Positions 14,904 through 24,728 of a stretch of DNA of 64,000 nt are shown here, in pieces (positions within the stretch are counted from its first letter, which is position 1; every line of letters starts with the position of its first letter). This stretch comes from Nitrospira defluvii (GTDB taxonomy: Bacteria; Nitrospirota; Nitrospiria; Nitrospirales; Nitrospiraceae). A model generated the notes under the pieces. The model had not been told where the DNA came from. It was given only the letters and a program-made list of their open reading frames with translations, and searched no databases. The stretch lies in NCBI RefSeq assembly GCF_905220995.1, contig NZ_CAJNBJ010000017.1, positions 124,001 to 188,000 of the forward strand, given 5' to 3'. The position numbers and the translations under genes were made by a program.

Positions 14904-17372
14904 ATGCCACCACTCGATAAGACATCCCTCAGCGAACGCGATATCTGCACGAAATTCATCACGCCCGCTTTGCAGGAAGCCGGGTGGGATCTCCTGTCGC
15001 AAATCCGAGAGCAGGTCTATTTCACGAAAGGGCGAATCATCGTTCGCGGGAAGCTCGTGACCCGTGGCAAGGCCAAGTTCGCCGACTACATCCTCTACTA
15101 CAAGCTGAACATCCCCATCGCCCTCATCGAGGCGAAGGACAACAGCTATCCAGTCGGCGGTGGTATGCAGCAGGGGCTGGAGTATGCAGCGACGTTGGAT
15201 ATTCCCTTTGTCTTTTCATCGAACGGTGACGCCTTTGTCTTCCATGATCGAACAGGCCAGTGCGAGAAACGAGAAGTCGAACTCTCCTTGAAGGCGTTTC
15301 CCACACCTGATGCCCTCTGGCAAAAGTATCGTGCTTGGAAAGGCCTTGCGCCGGCTCAGGAAGAGATCGTTCTTCAAAACTACCATGACGACGCGAGCGG
15401 TAAGGAACCGCGTTATTACCAGCGTATTGCCATTAACAAGACTATCGAGGCAATTGCCAAAGGGCAGAATCGTTTGCTCCTGGTGATGGCTACCGGAACC
15501 GGCAAGACTTACACCGCCTTTCAGATCATCTGGCGCCTGTGGAAAGCCAAACGGAAGAAACGCATTCTCTACCTCGCCGATCGCAATGTCCTGATCGATC
15601 AAACCATGGTCAACGACTTCCGGCCCTTTGGAAAAACGATGGCCAAGCTCAGCACGAGTTCCAAGACCATCGAGCGCGAGGATGGCACCGAAATCGATCT
15701 GCCGACCGCCATGGACAAGAAGCATCGGCGCATCGACACCTCCTACGAGATGTATCTTGGCCTCTATCAGGCCATCACCGGACCGGAGGAACGGCAGAAA
15801 CTCTTCAGGGAACTCTCACCGGACTTCTTCGACCTCATCGTGATCGACGAGTGCCACCGGGGGAGCGCAGCAGAGGATTCCGCCTGGCGCGAGATCCTCG
15901 ATTACTTTTCCAGCGCTACTCAGATCGGTCTCACGGCCACGCCGAAAGAAACGGAGTACGTCTCGAACATCCACTACTTCGGCAAGCCCGTCTATACCTA
16001 TTCGCTCAAGGAGGGAATTGGAGACGGGTTTCTGGCTCCGTACAAAGTGGTTAAGGTTCACCTGGATGTGGACGTGGAAGGCTATCGTCCCGCGCCGGGA
16101 GAAACCGATAAGTATGGGCAGGAGATCGAAGATCGTATCTACAACCAGAAGGACTACGACCGCAACCTGGTGATTGATAGGCGCACCCAGCGCGTCGCCC
16201 GTAAAGTCAGCGAGTTCCTGAAGGAAAGCGGCGACCGCTTCCAGAAGACCATCGTGTTCTGTGTGGATGTCGAACATGCAGCCCGCATGCGCCAGGCACT
16301 GATCAACGAAAACCAGGATCTGGTCCAGCGCAATGAACGTTACGTCATGCGCATTACCGGCGACGACGACGCAGGCACGGCACAGCTCGGCAACTTCATC
16401 GATCCGGAGGCTACATACCCCGTCATCGTCACCACCTCACGGCTGCTCTCTACAGGGGTGGATGCCCAGACTTGTCGCCTGATCGTGCTGGACCGCGAGG
16501 TCGGATCGATGACGGAGTTCAAGCAGATCGTGGGTCGGGGCACCCGCGTCCATGAAGACACCAAGAAGTACTATTTCACCTTGATCGATTTCCGGAAGGC
16601 CACGAACCACTTTGCCGACCCCGACTTCGACGGCGAGCCGGTGCAGATCTATGAGCCGGGGGAGAACGATCCGGTTGCCCCGCCGGATGATGTGCCTCCG
16701 ATTGTCGATGGGGAGGGGCCCATTCCGCCGAAGCCAAGCGAGGACGAACGGATTCTCGTTGATCCGACTCCGCCGGATATCACGATTCCACCCGATGACA
16801 GTCAACCACGCAAGTATTACATTCACGGCCATGAGGCCAGCGTCATTGCCGAGCGTGTCGAATATCTGGATGAATACGGCAAGCTCGTCACGGAAACGCT
16901 GCGCGACTACTCGAAACAGACGCTCCGCAAGCAGTACGCCAGTCTGGATGCCTTTCTCAAACGCTGGAACAGTGCCGAACGCAAGCAGGCCATCATCGAA
17001 GAACTGGAAAGCGAGGGCATTCTGCTCGAACCGCTGGCCGACGAGGTGGGCCAGGATCTCGATCCCTTCGATCTCATCTGCCACGTGGCCTTCGACCAAC
17101 CGCCGCTCACCAGGCGCGAACGGGTGGAGCAGGTCCGCAAACGAGATGTCTTCACCAAGTACGGCAAACAGGCCCGTGCGGTATTGGAAGCGCTGCTGCA
17201 AAAATACCAGGACGAAGGTGTCACGAACCTCGACGATCCGCAGATCCTGCGAGTGCCTCCACTCGATGCCATGGGAACACCGTTGGAATTACTGAAAACC
17301 TTCGGCGGGCGGCCTGGGTTCGAGCGAGCCGTACACGAACTCCAATCCGTCCTTTATCAGGGAGCCGCCTAG
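14904..17372 (+). CDS. hsdR: Type I restriction enzyme, R subunit (nuclease and DNA translocase)
   Basis: An 822-residue HsdR. The N-terminal nuclease has Asp61 and the Glu76-x-Lys78 pair (ADYILYY then ALIEAKD). The SF2 motor follows: Walker A MATGTGKT near residue 195, DECH near 315, TATPK near 345 and GRGTR in motif VI. The C-terminal part looks like the EcoEI-type R-subunit domain. It should cut unmodified DNA as part of the HsdR2M2S complex. First gene of a tight five-gene operon. All motifs are intact. Confidence 0.93.
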   Translation: MPPLDKTSLSERDICTKFITPALQEAGWDLLSQIREQVYFTKGRIIVRGKLVTRGKAKFADYILYYKLNIPIALIEAKDNSYPVGGGMQQGLEYAATLDIPFVFSSNGDAFVFHDRTGQCEKREVELSLKAFPTPDALWQKYRAWKGLAPAQEEIVLQNYHDDASGKEPRYYQRIAINKTIEAIAKGQNRLLLVMATGTGKTYTAFQIIWRLWKAKRKKRILYLADRNVLIDQTMVNDFRPFGKTMAKLSTSSKTIEREDGTEIDLPTAMDKKHRRIDTSYEMYLGLYQAITGPEERQKLFRELSPDFFDLIVIDECHRGSAAEDSAWREILDYFSSATQIGLTATPKETEYVSNIHYFGKPVYTYSLKEGIGDGFLAPYKVVKVHLDVDVEGYRPAPGETDKYGQEIEDRIYNQKDYDRNLVIDRRTQRVARKVSEFLKESGDRFQKTIVFCVDVEHAARMRQALINENQDLVQRNERYVMRITGDDDAGTAQLGNFIDPEATYPVIVTTSRLLSTGVDAQTCRLIVLDREVGSMTEFKQIVGRGTRVHEDTKKYYFTLIDFRKATNHFADPDFDGEPVQIYEPGENDPVAPPDDVPPIVDGEGPIPPKPSEDERILVDPTPPDITIPPDDSQPRKYYIHGHEASVIAERVEYLDEYGKLVTETLRDYSKQTLRKQYASLDAFLKRWNSAERKQAIIEELESEGILLEPLADEVGQDLDPFDLICHVAFDQPPLTRRERVEQVRKRDVFTKYGKQARAVLEALLQKYQDEGVTNLDDPQILRVPPLDAMGTPLELLKTFGGRPGFERAVHELQSVLYQGAA

Positions 17373-17376
17373 AGGT

Positions 17377-18240
17377 ATGGAAACGATTGGAACGCAGGAA
17401 TTATGGTCATTTATTGATGGGAAATCTGAAGCAACAACAGCACGAATTTCCAAGATTCGGAAAGGAGCTGGGCACACAGTAAATTCGTTCTTGGAATTGG
17501 CTTCTAAAGTAGCCGAATTGCAGTTCAGAAATCGCGATCACGTCCTTCTGTTCGGGGGCCAATCAGCGGATTATCGAAACAAGAAAGGCAACAGCACACT
17601 AAAACCTACACTATTCAGACCCCTCAAGAAGGGGAACCCGAATTCGAATACCCTTATTCAACGTTTCGAAGCATTAAGGGATGCAGAAGATGATCTGGCA
17701 TGTAGATATCAACAGGCAGGTTTTCTCGGCGCTGAACGGTTACAACGCCAGCATATTTTGCGATGGGCGATCCTACAACATTATGAAGTCTGCCGAACGC
17801 CGCTGTTGGACATAACTGCATCTCTCCGCGTTGCCGCCTCATTTGCATCCATCGATCATAAAGGTGAGGCATTTCTATTTGTTCTTGGCGTTCCAAACTT
17901 AAGCGGAGCAATAACGGCTAGTGCCGAAGCCGGCCTGCAAATTGTGCGGCTATCCAGCGTGTGTCCGCCCAAAGCAATTCGTCCACATCTTCAGGAAGGT
18001 TACCTGCTTGGCGAATACCCTGAAATGTCAGACTTCGGCCGGGTGCAACAATACTTCCAGTACGAAATTGATTTTGGTCGGCGGTTAGTTGCCAAGTTTC
18101 GTTTTGAGCCAAAAACCTTCTGGAAGGATGACGCATTCCCGATGGTAACCAAGAAGGCGCTGTATCCTTCCCCTCAAGGTGACCCATTTCACAAAGTTGT
18201 TTCTGCGGTAAAACAGTCCATCAGCTATTTGCGGGAATAG
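17377..18240 (+). CDS. FRG-domain protein inside the type I R-M operon
   Basis: A 287-residue protein matching the FRG-domain pattern: LLFGGQSADYRN, then LKPTLFRP, then ILRWAILQHYEVCRTPLLDITASLRVAASFA. The Phe-Arg-Gly of the family name reads Phe-Gly-Gly here. FRG-domain proteins are common near restriction and other defence genes, but their activity is not settled. The gene starts four bases after hsdR and ends four bases before hsdM, so it is co-transcribed. Its base composition is visibly richer in A/T than both flanking genes, which suggests later insertion into the operon. Confidence 0.8.
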   Translation: METIGTQELWSFIDGKSEATTARISKIRKGAGHTVNSFLELASKVAELQFRNRDHVLLFGGQSADYRNKKGNSTLKPTLFRPLKKGNPNSNTLIQRFEALRDAEDDLACRYQQAGFLGAERLQRQHILRWAILQHYEVCRTPLLDITASLRVAASFASIDHKGEAFLFVLGVPNLSGAITASAEAGLQIVRLSSVCPPKAIRPHLQEGYLLGEYPEMSDFGRVQQYFQYEIDFGRRLVAKFRFEPKTFWKDDAFPMVTKKALYPSPQGDPFHKVVSAVKQSISYLRE

Positions 18241-18244
18241 ACTT

Positions 18245-19699
18245 ATGTCCGTTCGCAACACCGTCAAATCCATTCAAGACATCATGCGCCAGGACAGCGG
18301 CGTGGATGGCGATGCCCAGCGCATTTCCCAGCTCTGCTGGATGTTCTTTCTGAAGATCATCGACGACCAGGACCTGGAACTCGAAGCGATGCAGAAGGGC
18401 TATCGCTCGCCCATTCCGAAACCATTCCAGTGGCGCACCTGGGCCGCCGATCCGGAAGGGATGACCGGCGAAGAGCTGATGACCTTTGTGAATGACCAGC
18501 TCTTTCCCGCGCTCAAGGAATTGTCCGGCACGGCCAAGGACGGCCGCCGCCGCGTCGTGCGGGATGTCTTCGAAGACGCCTACAACTACATGAAGTCCGG
18601 CCAGCTTATGCGGCAGGTGATCAACAAGATCAACGGCATCGACTTCAACAATCTCACGGAGCGCCAGCACTTCGGCGACATCTACGAGCAGATCCTGGCC
18701 GACCTTCAGAGCGCCGGCAATGCGGGCGAGTACTACACGCCCCGCGCCGTCACCGCCTTCATGGCTGATCGCATCGATCCGCAGCCGGGCGAGATTCTGT
18801 TGGATCCGGCCTGCGGCACCGGCGGCTTCCTCACCTGTTCCATCCGCCATATGCGCGAGCACTACGTGAAGAAACCGGCGGATGAACAGAAGATGCAGCA
18901 GGGCTTGCGGGCCTGTGAGAAAAAGCAGCTCCCGCACATGCTCTGCGTCACGAACATGCTGCTGCACGGCATCGAAGATCCTTCCTTCGTCCGTCATGAC
19001 AACACCCTGGCCAGGCCCTATATCAGTTACGGTCAGGCGGACCGGGTGGACATCGTCTTAACCAACCCGCCCTTCGGCGGCAAGGAAGAGGACGGCATCG
19101 AGAGCAACTTTCCCAAGCACTTCCAGACGCGCGAGACGGCGGATCTCTTCCTGGCCCTCATCGTACGCCTGCTCAGGCCGGGCGGCCGAGCCGCTGTCGT
19201 CTTGCCGGACGGCACGCTGTTCGGTGAAGGCGTCAAGACCAGGCTCAAGGAACATCTCATGGAGGAGTGCAAGCTCCATACGATCGTCCGCCTGCCCAAT
19301 AGCGTGTTCAAACCCTACGCCAGCATCGGCACGAATCTGCTGTTCTTCGAGAAGGGCGAACCGACCAAAGACATCTGGTTCTATGAGCATCGTGTTCCCG
19401 AAGGACAGAAGGCCTATTCGATGACGAAGCCCATTCGCTTCGAGCATCTGAAGCCCTGCATCGACTGGTGGGGTGGGGCCAAACGCAAGGGGCGAAAGGA
19501 AACGGAAGTCGCGTGGAAGGTCACGGCCGATGAAGTGAAAGCCCGTGGCTACAACCTCGACTTCAAGAACCCCCATCAAGTCACCGATGACCATGGCGAC
19601 CCCGAGGAACTGTTGCAACAACTCGTCGCGGCCGAGAAGGAAGCAGCCAACCTGCGTGACCAGCTCAAGGCCATTCTGGAGAAGGCGCTGCTGCGATGA
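18245..19699 (+). CDS. hsdM: Type I DNA methyltransferase, M subunit
   Basis: A 484-residue N6-adenine methyltransferase. The helical HsdM N-terminal domain (VKSIQDIMRQDSGVDGDAQRISQL) is followed by the S-adenosylmethionine site DPACGTGGFL near residue 187 and the catalytic NPPFGG near 274. It methylates the recognition site in complex with HsdS and, with HsdR, forms the nuclease. The stop overlaps the next start by four bases (ATGA). Confidence 0.93.
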   Translation: MSVRNTVKSIQDIMRQDSGVDGDAQRISQLCWMFFLKIIDDQDLELEAMQKGYRSPIPKPFQWRTWAADPEGMTGEELMTFVNDQLFPALKELSGTAKDGRRRVVRDVFEDAYNYMKSGQLMRQVINKINGIDFNNLTERQHFGDIYEQILADLQSAGNAGEYYTPRAVTAFMADRIDPQPGEILLDPACGTGGFLTCSIRHMREHYVKKPADEQKMQQGLRACEKKQLPHMLCVTNMLLHGIEDPSFVRHDNTLARPYISYGQADRVDIVLTNPPFGGKEEDGIESNFPKHFQTRETADLFLALIVRLLRPGGRAAVVLPDGTLFGEGVKTRLKEHLMEECKLHTIVRLPNSVFKPYASIGTNLLFFEKGEPTKDIWFYEHRVPEGQKAYSMTKPIRFEHLKPCIDWWGGAKRKGRKETEVAWKVTADEVKARGYNLDFKNPHQVTDDHGDPEELLQQLVAAEKEAANLRDQLKAILEKALLR

Positions 19700-20805
19700 A
19701 GAAGGCCACGACGAAGAAACGTCTTGCTCCGGGTCGCAGCCTCGGCCCGCTTATCGAACAGGTCCGCGCCCTCGTTCAGTCGGCTCGCCGGACCGCTGCT
19801 GTGAACATGAACACTCTGCAAGTCCTCACCAACTTCGGAATCGGCCGCCTCATTGTCGAACATGAGCAGCAGGGGCATGACCGCGCGGCCTACGGCAAAG
19901 AGACGCTCAAACACCTGGCCGTCAACCTCACCGCGGAGTTCGGTCGCGGATTCTCCGAGCGCAATCTTGAATACATGCGGAAGTTTTTCCTCGTCTGGAA
20001 GGAACGCCTGCCGCAGATTTCGCAGAAGCCTTCTGCGAAATTACCGTCTTCCATGATGGCCCAACCACCGTCTGGGACATATCCCGTACCCTTCACCCTC
20101 AGTTGGTCTCATTATGTCGTTCTCTTGAGCATCAGAAACGAAGAGGAGCGCGGTTTTTACGAAATCGAATCCGCGCAATCCGGGTGGTCCGTCCCGGAAC
20201 TCAAGCGCCAGGTCAACTCCAGCCTCTACGAGCGCCTCGCCCTCAGCCGTGACAAGATACGCGTCCGGAGGCTCGCAGAGGAAGGCCACATCGCCGCCAG
20301 TCCCTCTGATATGCTCAAAGATCCCTACATCCTGGAATTCCTCGGCCTGGAGGATAAACCGGCCTACTCCGAGAGTGACCTCGAATCCGCCATCATCGGT
20401 AAACTTCAGCACTTCCTGTTGGAACTCGGCAAAGGATTTCTCTTCGAGGCTCGCCAGAAGCGCTTCACCTTCGATGAAGACCATTTTTTCGTAGACCTCG
20501 TCTTCTATAACCGCCTCCTGCGATGTTATGTCCTGCTGGACCTCAAGATCGGCAAGCTTACCCATCAAGACCTCGGTCAGATGCAGATGTATGTGAACTA
20601 CTTCGATCGCCACGTAAAGCAGGCGGGCGAACACCCCACCGTTGGCATCATCCTCTGCAAAAAGAAGCACGACGCTCTCGTCGAGATCACCCTCCCGAAA
20701 AACGCTAACATCTTCGCCTCTGAATACCAGCTGTACCTGCCTTCTAAAGAAGATCTGCGGCAACGGCTCCTGGAGTGGACCGCCGACGAAGAGGACACTC
20801 GGTGA
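19696..20805 (+). CDS. DUF1016 (YhcG-type) PD-(D/E)XK nuclease-family protein
   Basis: A 369-residue protein. The N-terminal DUF1016 domain has IGRLIVEHEQQG and FGRGFSERNLEYMRKFF. The C-terminal nuclease domain has HFFVDLVFYNRLLRCYVLLDLKIG, giving the Asp and Asp-x-Lys of a PD-(D/E)XK site. Such genes are often found between hsdM and hsdS. They are thought to be nucleases linked to type I systems; the precise role is not established. It overlaps hsdM and hsdS by four bases on both sides. Confidence 0.85.
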   Translation: MKKATTKKRLAPGRSLGPLIEQVRALVQSARRTAAVNMNTLQVLTNFGIGRLIVEHEQQGHDRAAYGKETLKHLAVNLTAEFGRGFSERNLEYMRKFFLVWKERLPQISQKPSAKLPSSMMAQPPSGTYPVPFTLSWSHYVVLLSIRNEEERGFYEIESAQSGWSVPELKRQVNSSLYERLALSRDKIRVRRLAEEGHIAASPSDMLKDPYILEFLGLEDKPAYSESDLESAIIGKLQHFLLELGKGFLFEARQKRFTFDEDHFFVDLVFYNRLLRCYVLLDLKIGKLTHQDLGQMQMYVNYFDRHVKQAGEHPTVGIILCKKKHDALVEITLPKNANIFASEYQLYLPSKEDLRQRLLEWTADEEDTR

Positions 20806-22541
20806 ATCCGGAGCAACTCCTCCATCACTTTGACTGCATCAGCGAAGCGCCAGACGCCATACCGCGTTTACGGCGGTTTATTCTGGATCTAGCCGTGCGA
20901 GGAAAGCTGGCCGAGCAAGATCCGAGGGATGAACCGGCGTCGGAACTGTTGACGCGAATTCAAGATGAGAAGGCAAGGTTGGTGAAGACTAGCGAGCTTA
21001 AGAAGCTGGAGTCCTTTGAACCAGTTGAGGCGCACGAAATTCCCTTTACTATTCCATTGGGATGGGAAGTCATGCGAATGGGTTGGCTTGCACGGAAACT
21101 TGGTGCAGGCAGCACCCCACTTGGCGGAAAGGCTGTTTATCAGAGTGAAGGAGTTCCTTTACTTCGGTCTCAAAACGTTCATGATGACGGCCTTCGACTT
21201 AACGATGTCGCGCGCATCTCTCGTTCAATTCACGAACGGATGTCGGGAACGCACGTCCAACACAATGACATATTGCTCAACATCACAGGTGCATCAATCG
21301 GACGGTGCGCCCTGGTTTCCAGCACTTTCGTAGAAGGCAACGTTTCTCAGCATGTCGCGATCATCCGTCTTTTTCTTCCCGATATTCGCCAGTTCATTCA
21401 CTTGTCATTGACATCACCCCTCTTCCAGAAAGTTATCGATGACGTTCAAGTGGGCGTATCGCGGGAGGGACTCAGTATGCAGCGCCTGCGCCTCTTCCCC
21501 ATGCTCATCCCACCCCTCGCCGAACAGCAGCGTATTGTCGCCAAGGTGGATGAATTGATGGCGCTGTGCGACAGATTAGAGGCAGCGCAGGCCGAGCGGG
21601 AGAACCGGCGGGATCGGCTGGCGGCGGCTAGCCTAAATCGCCTGAACCAGCCTTCCGATGATCCATCTCTCTTCCAAGACCAAGCCCACTTCTACTTCCA
21701 CCACCTCCCGCGCCTCACCACCAGTCGCGAGCACATCCAGCAACTTCGCCGAACCATCCTCAACCTAGCCGTCTGCGGGAAACTCATGCCTCAAGATTCC
21801 TGCGACGAGCCAGCGTCTGAATTGCTCAAGCGCATTCAGTCGGAGCAAGAAGAGCTCGTAAAGGCACGAGTGTTAAAACACGATGGCGGCGATTTGATGA
21901 TGTTAGAGGAAGATCTCCCATACAAGCTACCGTCGAAATGGCAATGGACATCCCTACGCAGCATCATCGTATTTGGACCACAGAATGGAATCTCGCCAAA
22001 GCCGTCAACGCGCCCAAACGCACCTAAAGCCATCACTCTCACGGCGACAACAAGCGGCATTTTTAACCCGCACCACTTCAAACAGGTTGAGGCAAACATC
22101 TCTCCCGATTCGGAATTTTGGCTACGTTCCGGCGACCTCTTATTTCAAAGAGGAAATACTCGTGAGTATGTCGGCATTGCGGCCTATTACACAGGTGAGC
22201 CAAGACTATTCCTCTATCCGGACTTGATGATGAAGGTTCGGCTCTCAGAGAAAGTCAGTCTTCGTTACGTCCACCTTTGCGCGATAGCTCCTGCCGCTCG
22301 AGATTATTTTTTTACCTATGCAACCGGTGCGCAAGCAACGATGCCAAAAATAAACCAAGGCACGTTACTTCGGTTGCCAATTCCTCTTTCACCCATAGAA
22401 GAACAACATCGCATCGTCGCCAAAGTCGATGAACTGATGGCCCTCTGCGACAAGCTGGAATTGCAGCTCGCCACCACCCGCACCGACAGCCACCGCCTCC
22501 TCGAAGCCGTGCTGCACTATGCGATCGAGCAGACAGCTTGA
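20802..22541 (+). CDS. hsdS: Type I restriction enzyme, specificity subunit
   Basis: A 579-residue HsdS with two target-recognition domains, about residues 75-235 and 365-535. Each is followed by a conserved helix: RIVAKVDELMALCDRLEAAQ and RIVAKVDELMALCDKLELQL. The GTG start at 20802 overlaps the DUF1016 stop and gives the normal N-terminus VNPEQLLHHFDCI; an upstream in-frame ATG at 20775 lies inside the previous gene. The near-identical helices mark the internal pseudo-symmetry of the subunit. Confidence 0.92.
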   Translation: MNPEQLLHHFDCISEAPDAIPRLRRFILDLAVRGKLAEQDPRDEPASELLTRIQDEKARLVKTSELKKLESFEPVEAHEIPFTIPLGWEVMRMGWLARKLGAGSTPLGGKAVYQSEGVPLLRSQNVHDDGLRLNDVARISRSIHERMSGTHVQHNDILLNITGASIGRCALVSSTFVEGNVSQHVAIIRLFLPDIRQFIHLSLTSPLFQKVIDDVQVGVSREGLSMQRLRLFPMLIPPLAEQQRIVAKVDELMALCDRLEAAQAERENRRDRLAAASLNRLNQPSDDPSLFQDQAHFYFHHLPRLTTSREHIQQLRRTILNLAVCGKLMPQDSCDEPASELLKRIQSEQEELVKARVLKHDGGDLMMLEEDLPYKLPSKWQWTSLRSIIVFGPQNGISPKPSTRPNAPKAITLTATTSGIFNPHHFKQVEANISPDSEFWLRSGDLLFQRGNTREYVGIAAYYTGEPRLFLYPDLMMKVRLSEKVSLRYVHLCAIAPAARDYFFTYATGAQATMPKINQGTLLRLPIPLSPIEEQHRIVAKVDELMALCDKLELQLATTRTDSHRLLEAVLHYAIEQTA

Positions 22542-22548
22542 TTTAGGA

Positions 22549-22605
22549 GACTCCCAAAACTCAGGGCCAGGTCTTGCAATCAAACAGTCTGGCCTGGCGG
22601 GAGTC
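22549..22605. terminator. Imperfect inverted repeat after hsdS
   Basis: GACTCCC (22549-22555) pairs with GGGAGTC (22599-22605), and GCCAGG with CCTGGC inside. No U-tract follows, so it may be a Rho-assisted end or simply mark the right edge of the island. Confidence 0.3.
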
Positions 22606-22824
22606 CATCCTTCCCGTGAGCCCCACACCTCGGTGCCCTCGGCTAGTTCACCGTCAGTCACCCCGTCTCACGCCTCGCTGGCCGCTGACTTTCCGTCCTC
22701 ACCACGCCGCTGATTGTTCGATCCTGTGTTGTGCCGTCGGGCGAAATTGATCCTTCGCGGACTGCCTGTTATTCTCAATCGTGATTGTGTGCCGGGGCAG
22801 TGCTCACCCCTCAGGGAGGATGGA

Positions 22825-23223
22825 ATGAAACGAATGACTCCAGCAATGCTCCTGAAGGCGTTGACCATGTTTCGAGGGTTCACACAGACGGCGGCGGAGT
22901 ATCTCAGAGACAAGGAGCGGCTTCGTTACCTGTTGGCCGCGGCAGTCTCGATTGCGCAGGGTCGCGGTGGAAAGCTGCTGAAGGATCTTCAATTATTGGT
23001 GCGGCTGCTGAAAGCGTCCGTGAGCGGGGCCTATACAGGCCTCTCGGTCCACAAGCTTGTGACCATCGTGGCGGCCATTCTGTACCTCATCAGCCCGCTT
23101 GATGTGATCCCGGACTTCATTCCTGTGGTCGGCTATGCGGATGATGCGGCGGTGATTGCCTGGGTGCTGAACAGCATTGCTCAAGAACTGAGGGACTTTA
23201 AGAGTTGGGAACAGGGGACGTGA
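22825..23223 (+). CDS. DUF1232 (YkvA-type) small membrane protein
   Basis: A 132-residue protein. The DUF1232 core is clear: LVTIVAAILYLISPLDVIPDFIPVVGYADDAAVIAWVL (about residues 80-118), with the SPLDxIPDFIP turn that defines the family. The start at 22825 has AGGGAGG five bases upstream. Function of the family is unknown; it is found in many bacteria and some plastids. Confidence 0.85.
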   Translation: MKRMTPAMLLKALTMFRGFTQTAAEYLRDKERLRYLLAAAVSIAQGRGGKLLKDLQLLVRLLKASVSGAYTGLSVHKLVTIVAAILYLISPLDVIPDFIPVVGYADDAAVIAWVLNSIAQELRDFKSWEQGT

Positions 23224-23269
23224 GCGGGAGAGGTCTGGCGGCGCGAGTAGGCTATGAAACGAAATTCCC

Positions 23270-23278
23270 TGCTACAAT
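23270..23278 (+). promoter_or_regulatory. Extended -10 promoter of hflX
   Basis: TGCTACAAT: a TGN extension with TACAAT, 39 nt before the hflX start. Confidence 0.5.
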
Positions 23279-23317
23279 GGCCACCCTCACAAAGATGTAG
23301 TTAAGGAAAGGCCTGCG

Positions 23318-24703
23318 ATGTCGAAGCCCTCACAATCGAATGCCGTGCTTGTGGCGATCCGCACTCCCCGCGTGACGGTGGAGGAAGTAGACAGTTCGCT
23401 GCAAGAGCTCACCCGTCTGGTGACGACCCTCGGGTACCGCGTCGTGGGCCGTGTGACGCAAAAGCGGAGCTCCGATCGCTATGCGGCGGTTCTGGGAGAA
23501 GGCAAGCTCTCCGAATTGGCACGATGGACCGGTGGGTCCGGAAAAATCGAGGCCTTTGGCCGGCCGGCGCACAAAGCCGGGTCGAAGCACGAGGCGGCGG
23601 ATTCGGACGTCACGGAAGAATCAGACGATGACGAATCGGATGACACCATCGAGGCTTCCCCAGGCCCTGACGAACAGGCGCAGATCGTCATCGTGGACTG
23701 TGATCTGTCGCCGTCCCAATTGAAAAATCTTGAACGTGCCGCCGGGGTTCCTGTGCTCGATCGTACCGGGGTCATCATCGAGATTTTCAGCCGGCACGCG
23801 CGAACCAGAGCGGCCAGGCTGCAGGTGGAGATCGCGCGGCTCAATTATCTGGCGCCACGGTTGCGTGAAACCGGCGGCGGCAGCGAGCGGCAGGGCGGGG
23901 GAGTCGGTGGCAAAGGAGCCGGAGAGACGAGTCTTGAGCTCGATAAGCGCAGAATCCGCGATCGCACGAAGGAACTCCGGGCCGAATTGGCCGCAATCGG
24001 AGACGAGCATCAGACGCGCCGCGCGAGGCGTGAACACGAATTAACGGTCGCGCTCGTGGGGTACACCAATGCCGGGAAGTCCTCGCTCATGCGTGCGATG
24101 ACGGGCATCGAGGTGCTCGTAGCCGACAAGCTGTTTGCCACGCTCGACACCACGATCCGGCCCTTGTATCCTGAGACGCGTCCCAAAGTGCTGCTGTCCG
24201 ATACAGTGGGATTCATCAAAAAGCTCCCGCATGATCTGGTGGCGTCGTTCAAGTCGACCCTGGATGAAGCGGCCAGTGCCTCGCTCCTGCTCTTTGTCGT
24301 CGATGCCTCAGATCCGTCCTTTCGCTCCCAACTCGATGTCACGCGGAAGGTGTTAGCCGAAGTCGGCGCCACGGATGTTCCCAGCCTGTTGGTGTTGAAT
24401 AAACGGGATCGCCTCGCGCCGGATGAACTCGCGGCCCTGAAGGCGGAATATCCCGACGCGGTCCTGCTGTCCACGCGAAACAAAGACGATCTGCAGGCGC
24501 TCCGCGAGCGCATCATGGGGTGCTTTGAGAGCGATATGCTCGACGAGGAATTGCATATTCCTTTTACCGCTCAAAAGGTCGTTGCGGAGATCCGCGCCCG
24601 GATGCGAGTCTTGTCCGAAGCCTATGATGCCGAGGGGCTGACGATACGGGTGCGATCCACTCCTGAGAATCTGACGGCGATCAAAAAGAAGCTCGGTCGA
24701 TGA
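23318..24703 (+). CDS. hflX: Ribosome-associated GTPase HflX
   Basis: A 461-residue HflX. The HflX domain includes IVDCDLSPSQLKNLE, VPVLDRTGVIIEIFSRHARTRAA and the Gly-rich loop GGGSERQGGGVGGKGAGE. The GTPase domain has GYTNAGKSSLM (P-loop), DTVGFI (G3) and LNKRD (G4). HflX splits stalled ribosomes under stress. Odd feature: residues 91-116 in the N-terminal domain form a very acidic insert (ESDDDESDD) that is not part of the usual family core. Confidence 0.93.
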   Translation: MSKPSQSNAVLVAIRTPRVTVEEVDSSLQELTRLVTTLGYRVVGRVTQKRSSDRYAAVLGEGKLSELARWTGGSGKIEAFGRPAHKAGSKHEAADSDVTEESDDDESDDTIEASPGPDEQAQIVIVDCDLSPSQLKNLERAAGVPVLDRTGVIIEIFSRHARTRAARLQVEIARLNYLAPRLRETGGGSERQGGGVGGKGAGETSLELDKRRIRDRTKELRAELAAIGDEHQTRRARREHELTVALVGYTNAGKSSLMRAMTGIEVLVADKLFATLDTTIRPLYPETRPKVLLSDTVGFIKKLPHDLVASFKSTLDEAASASLLLFVVDASDPSFRSQLDVTRKVLAEVGATDVPSLLVLNKRDRLAPDELAALKAEYPDAVLLSTRNKDDLQALRERIMGCFESDMLDEELHIPFTAQKVVAEIRARMRVLSEAYDAEGLTIRVRSTPENLTAIKKKLGR

Positions 24704-24728
24704 AGGTTTGGCAAGGAGCATCAATCAT

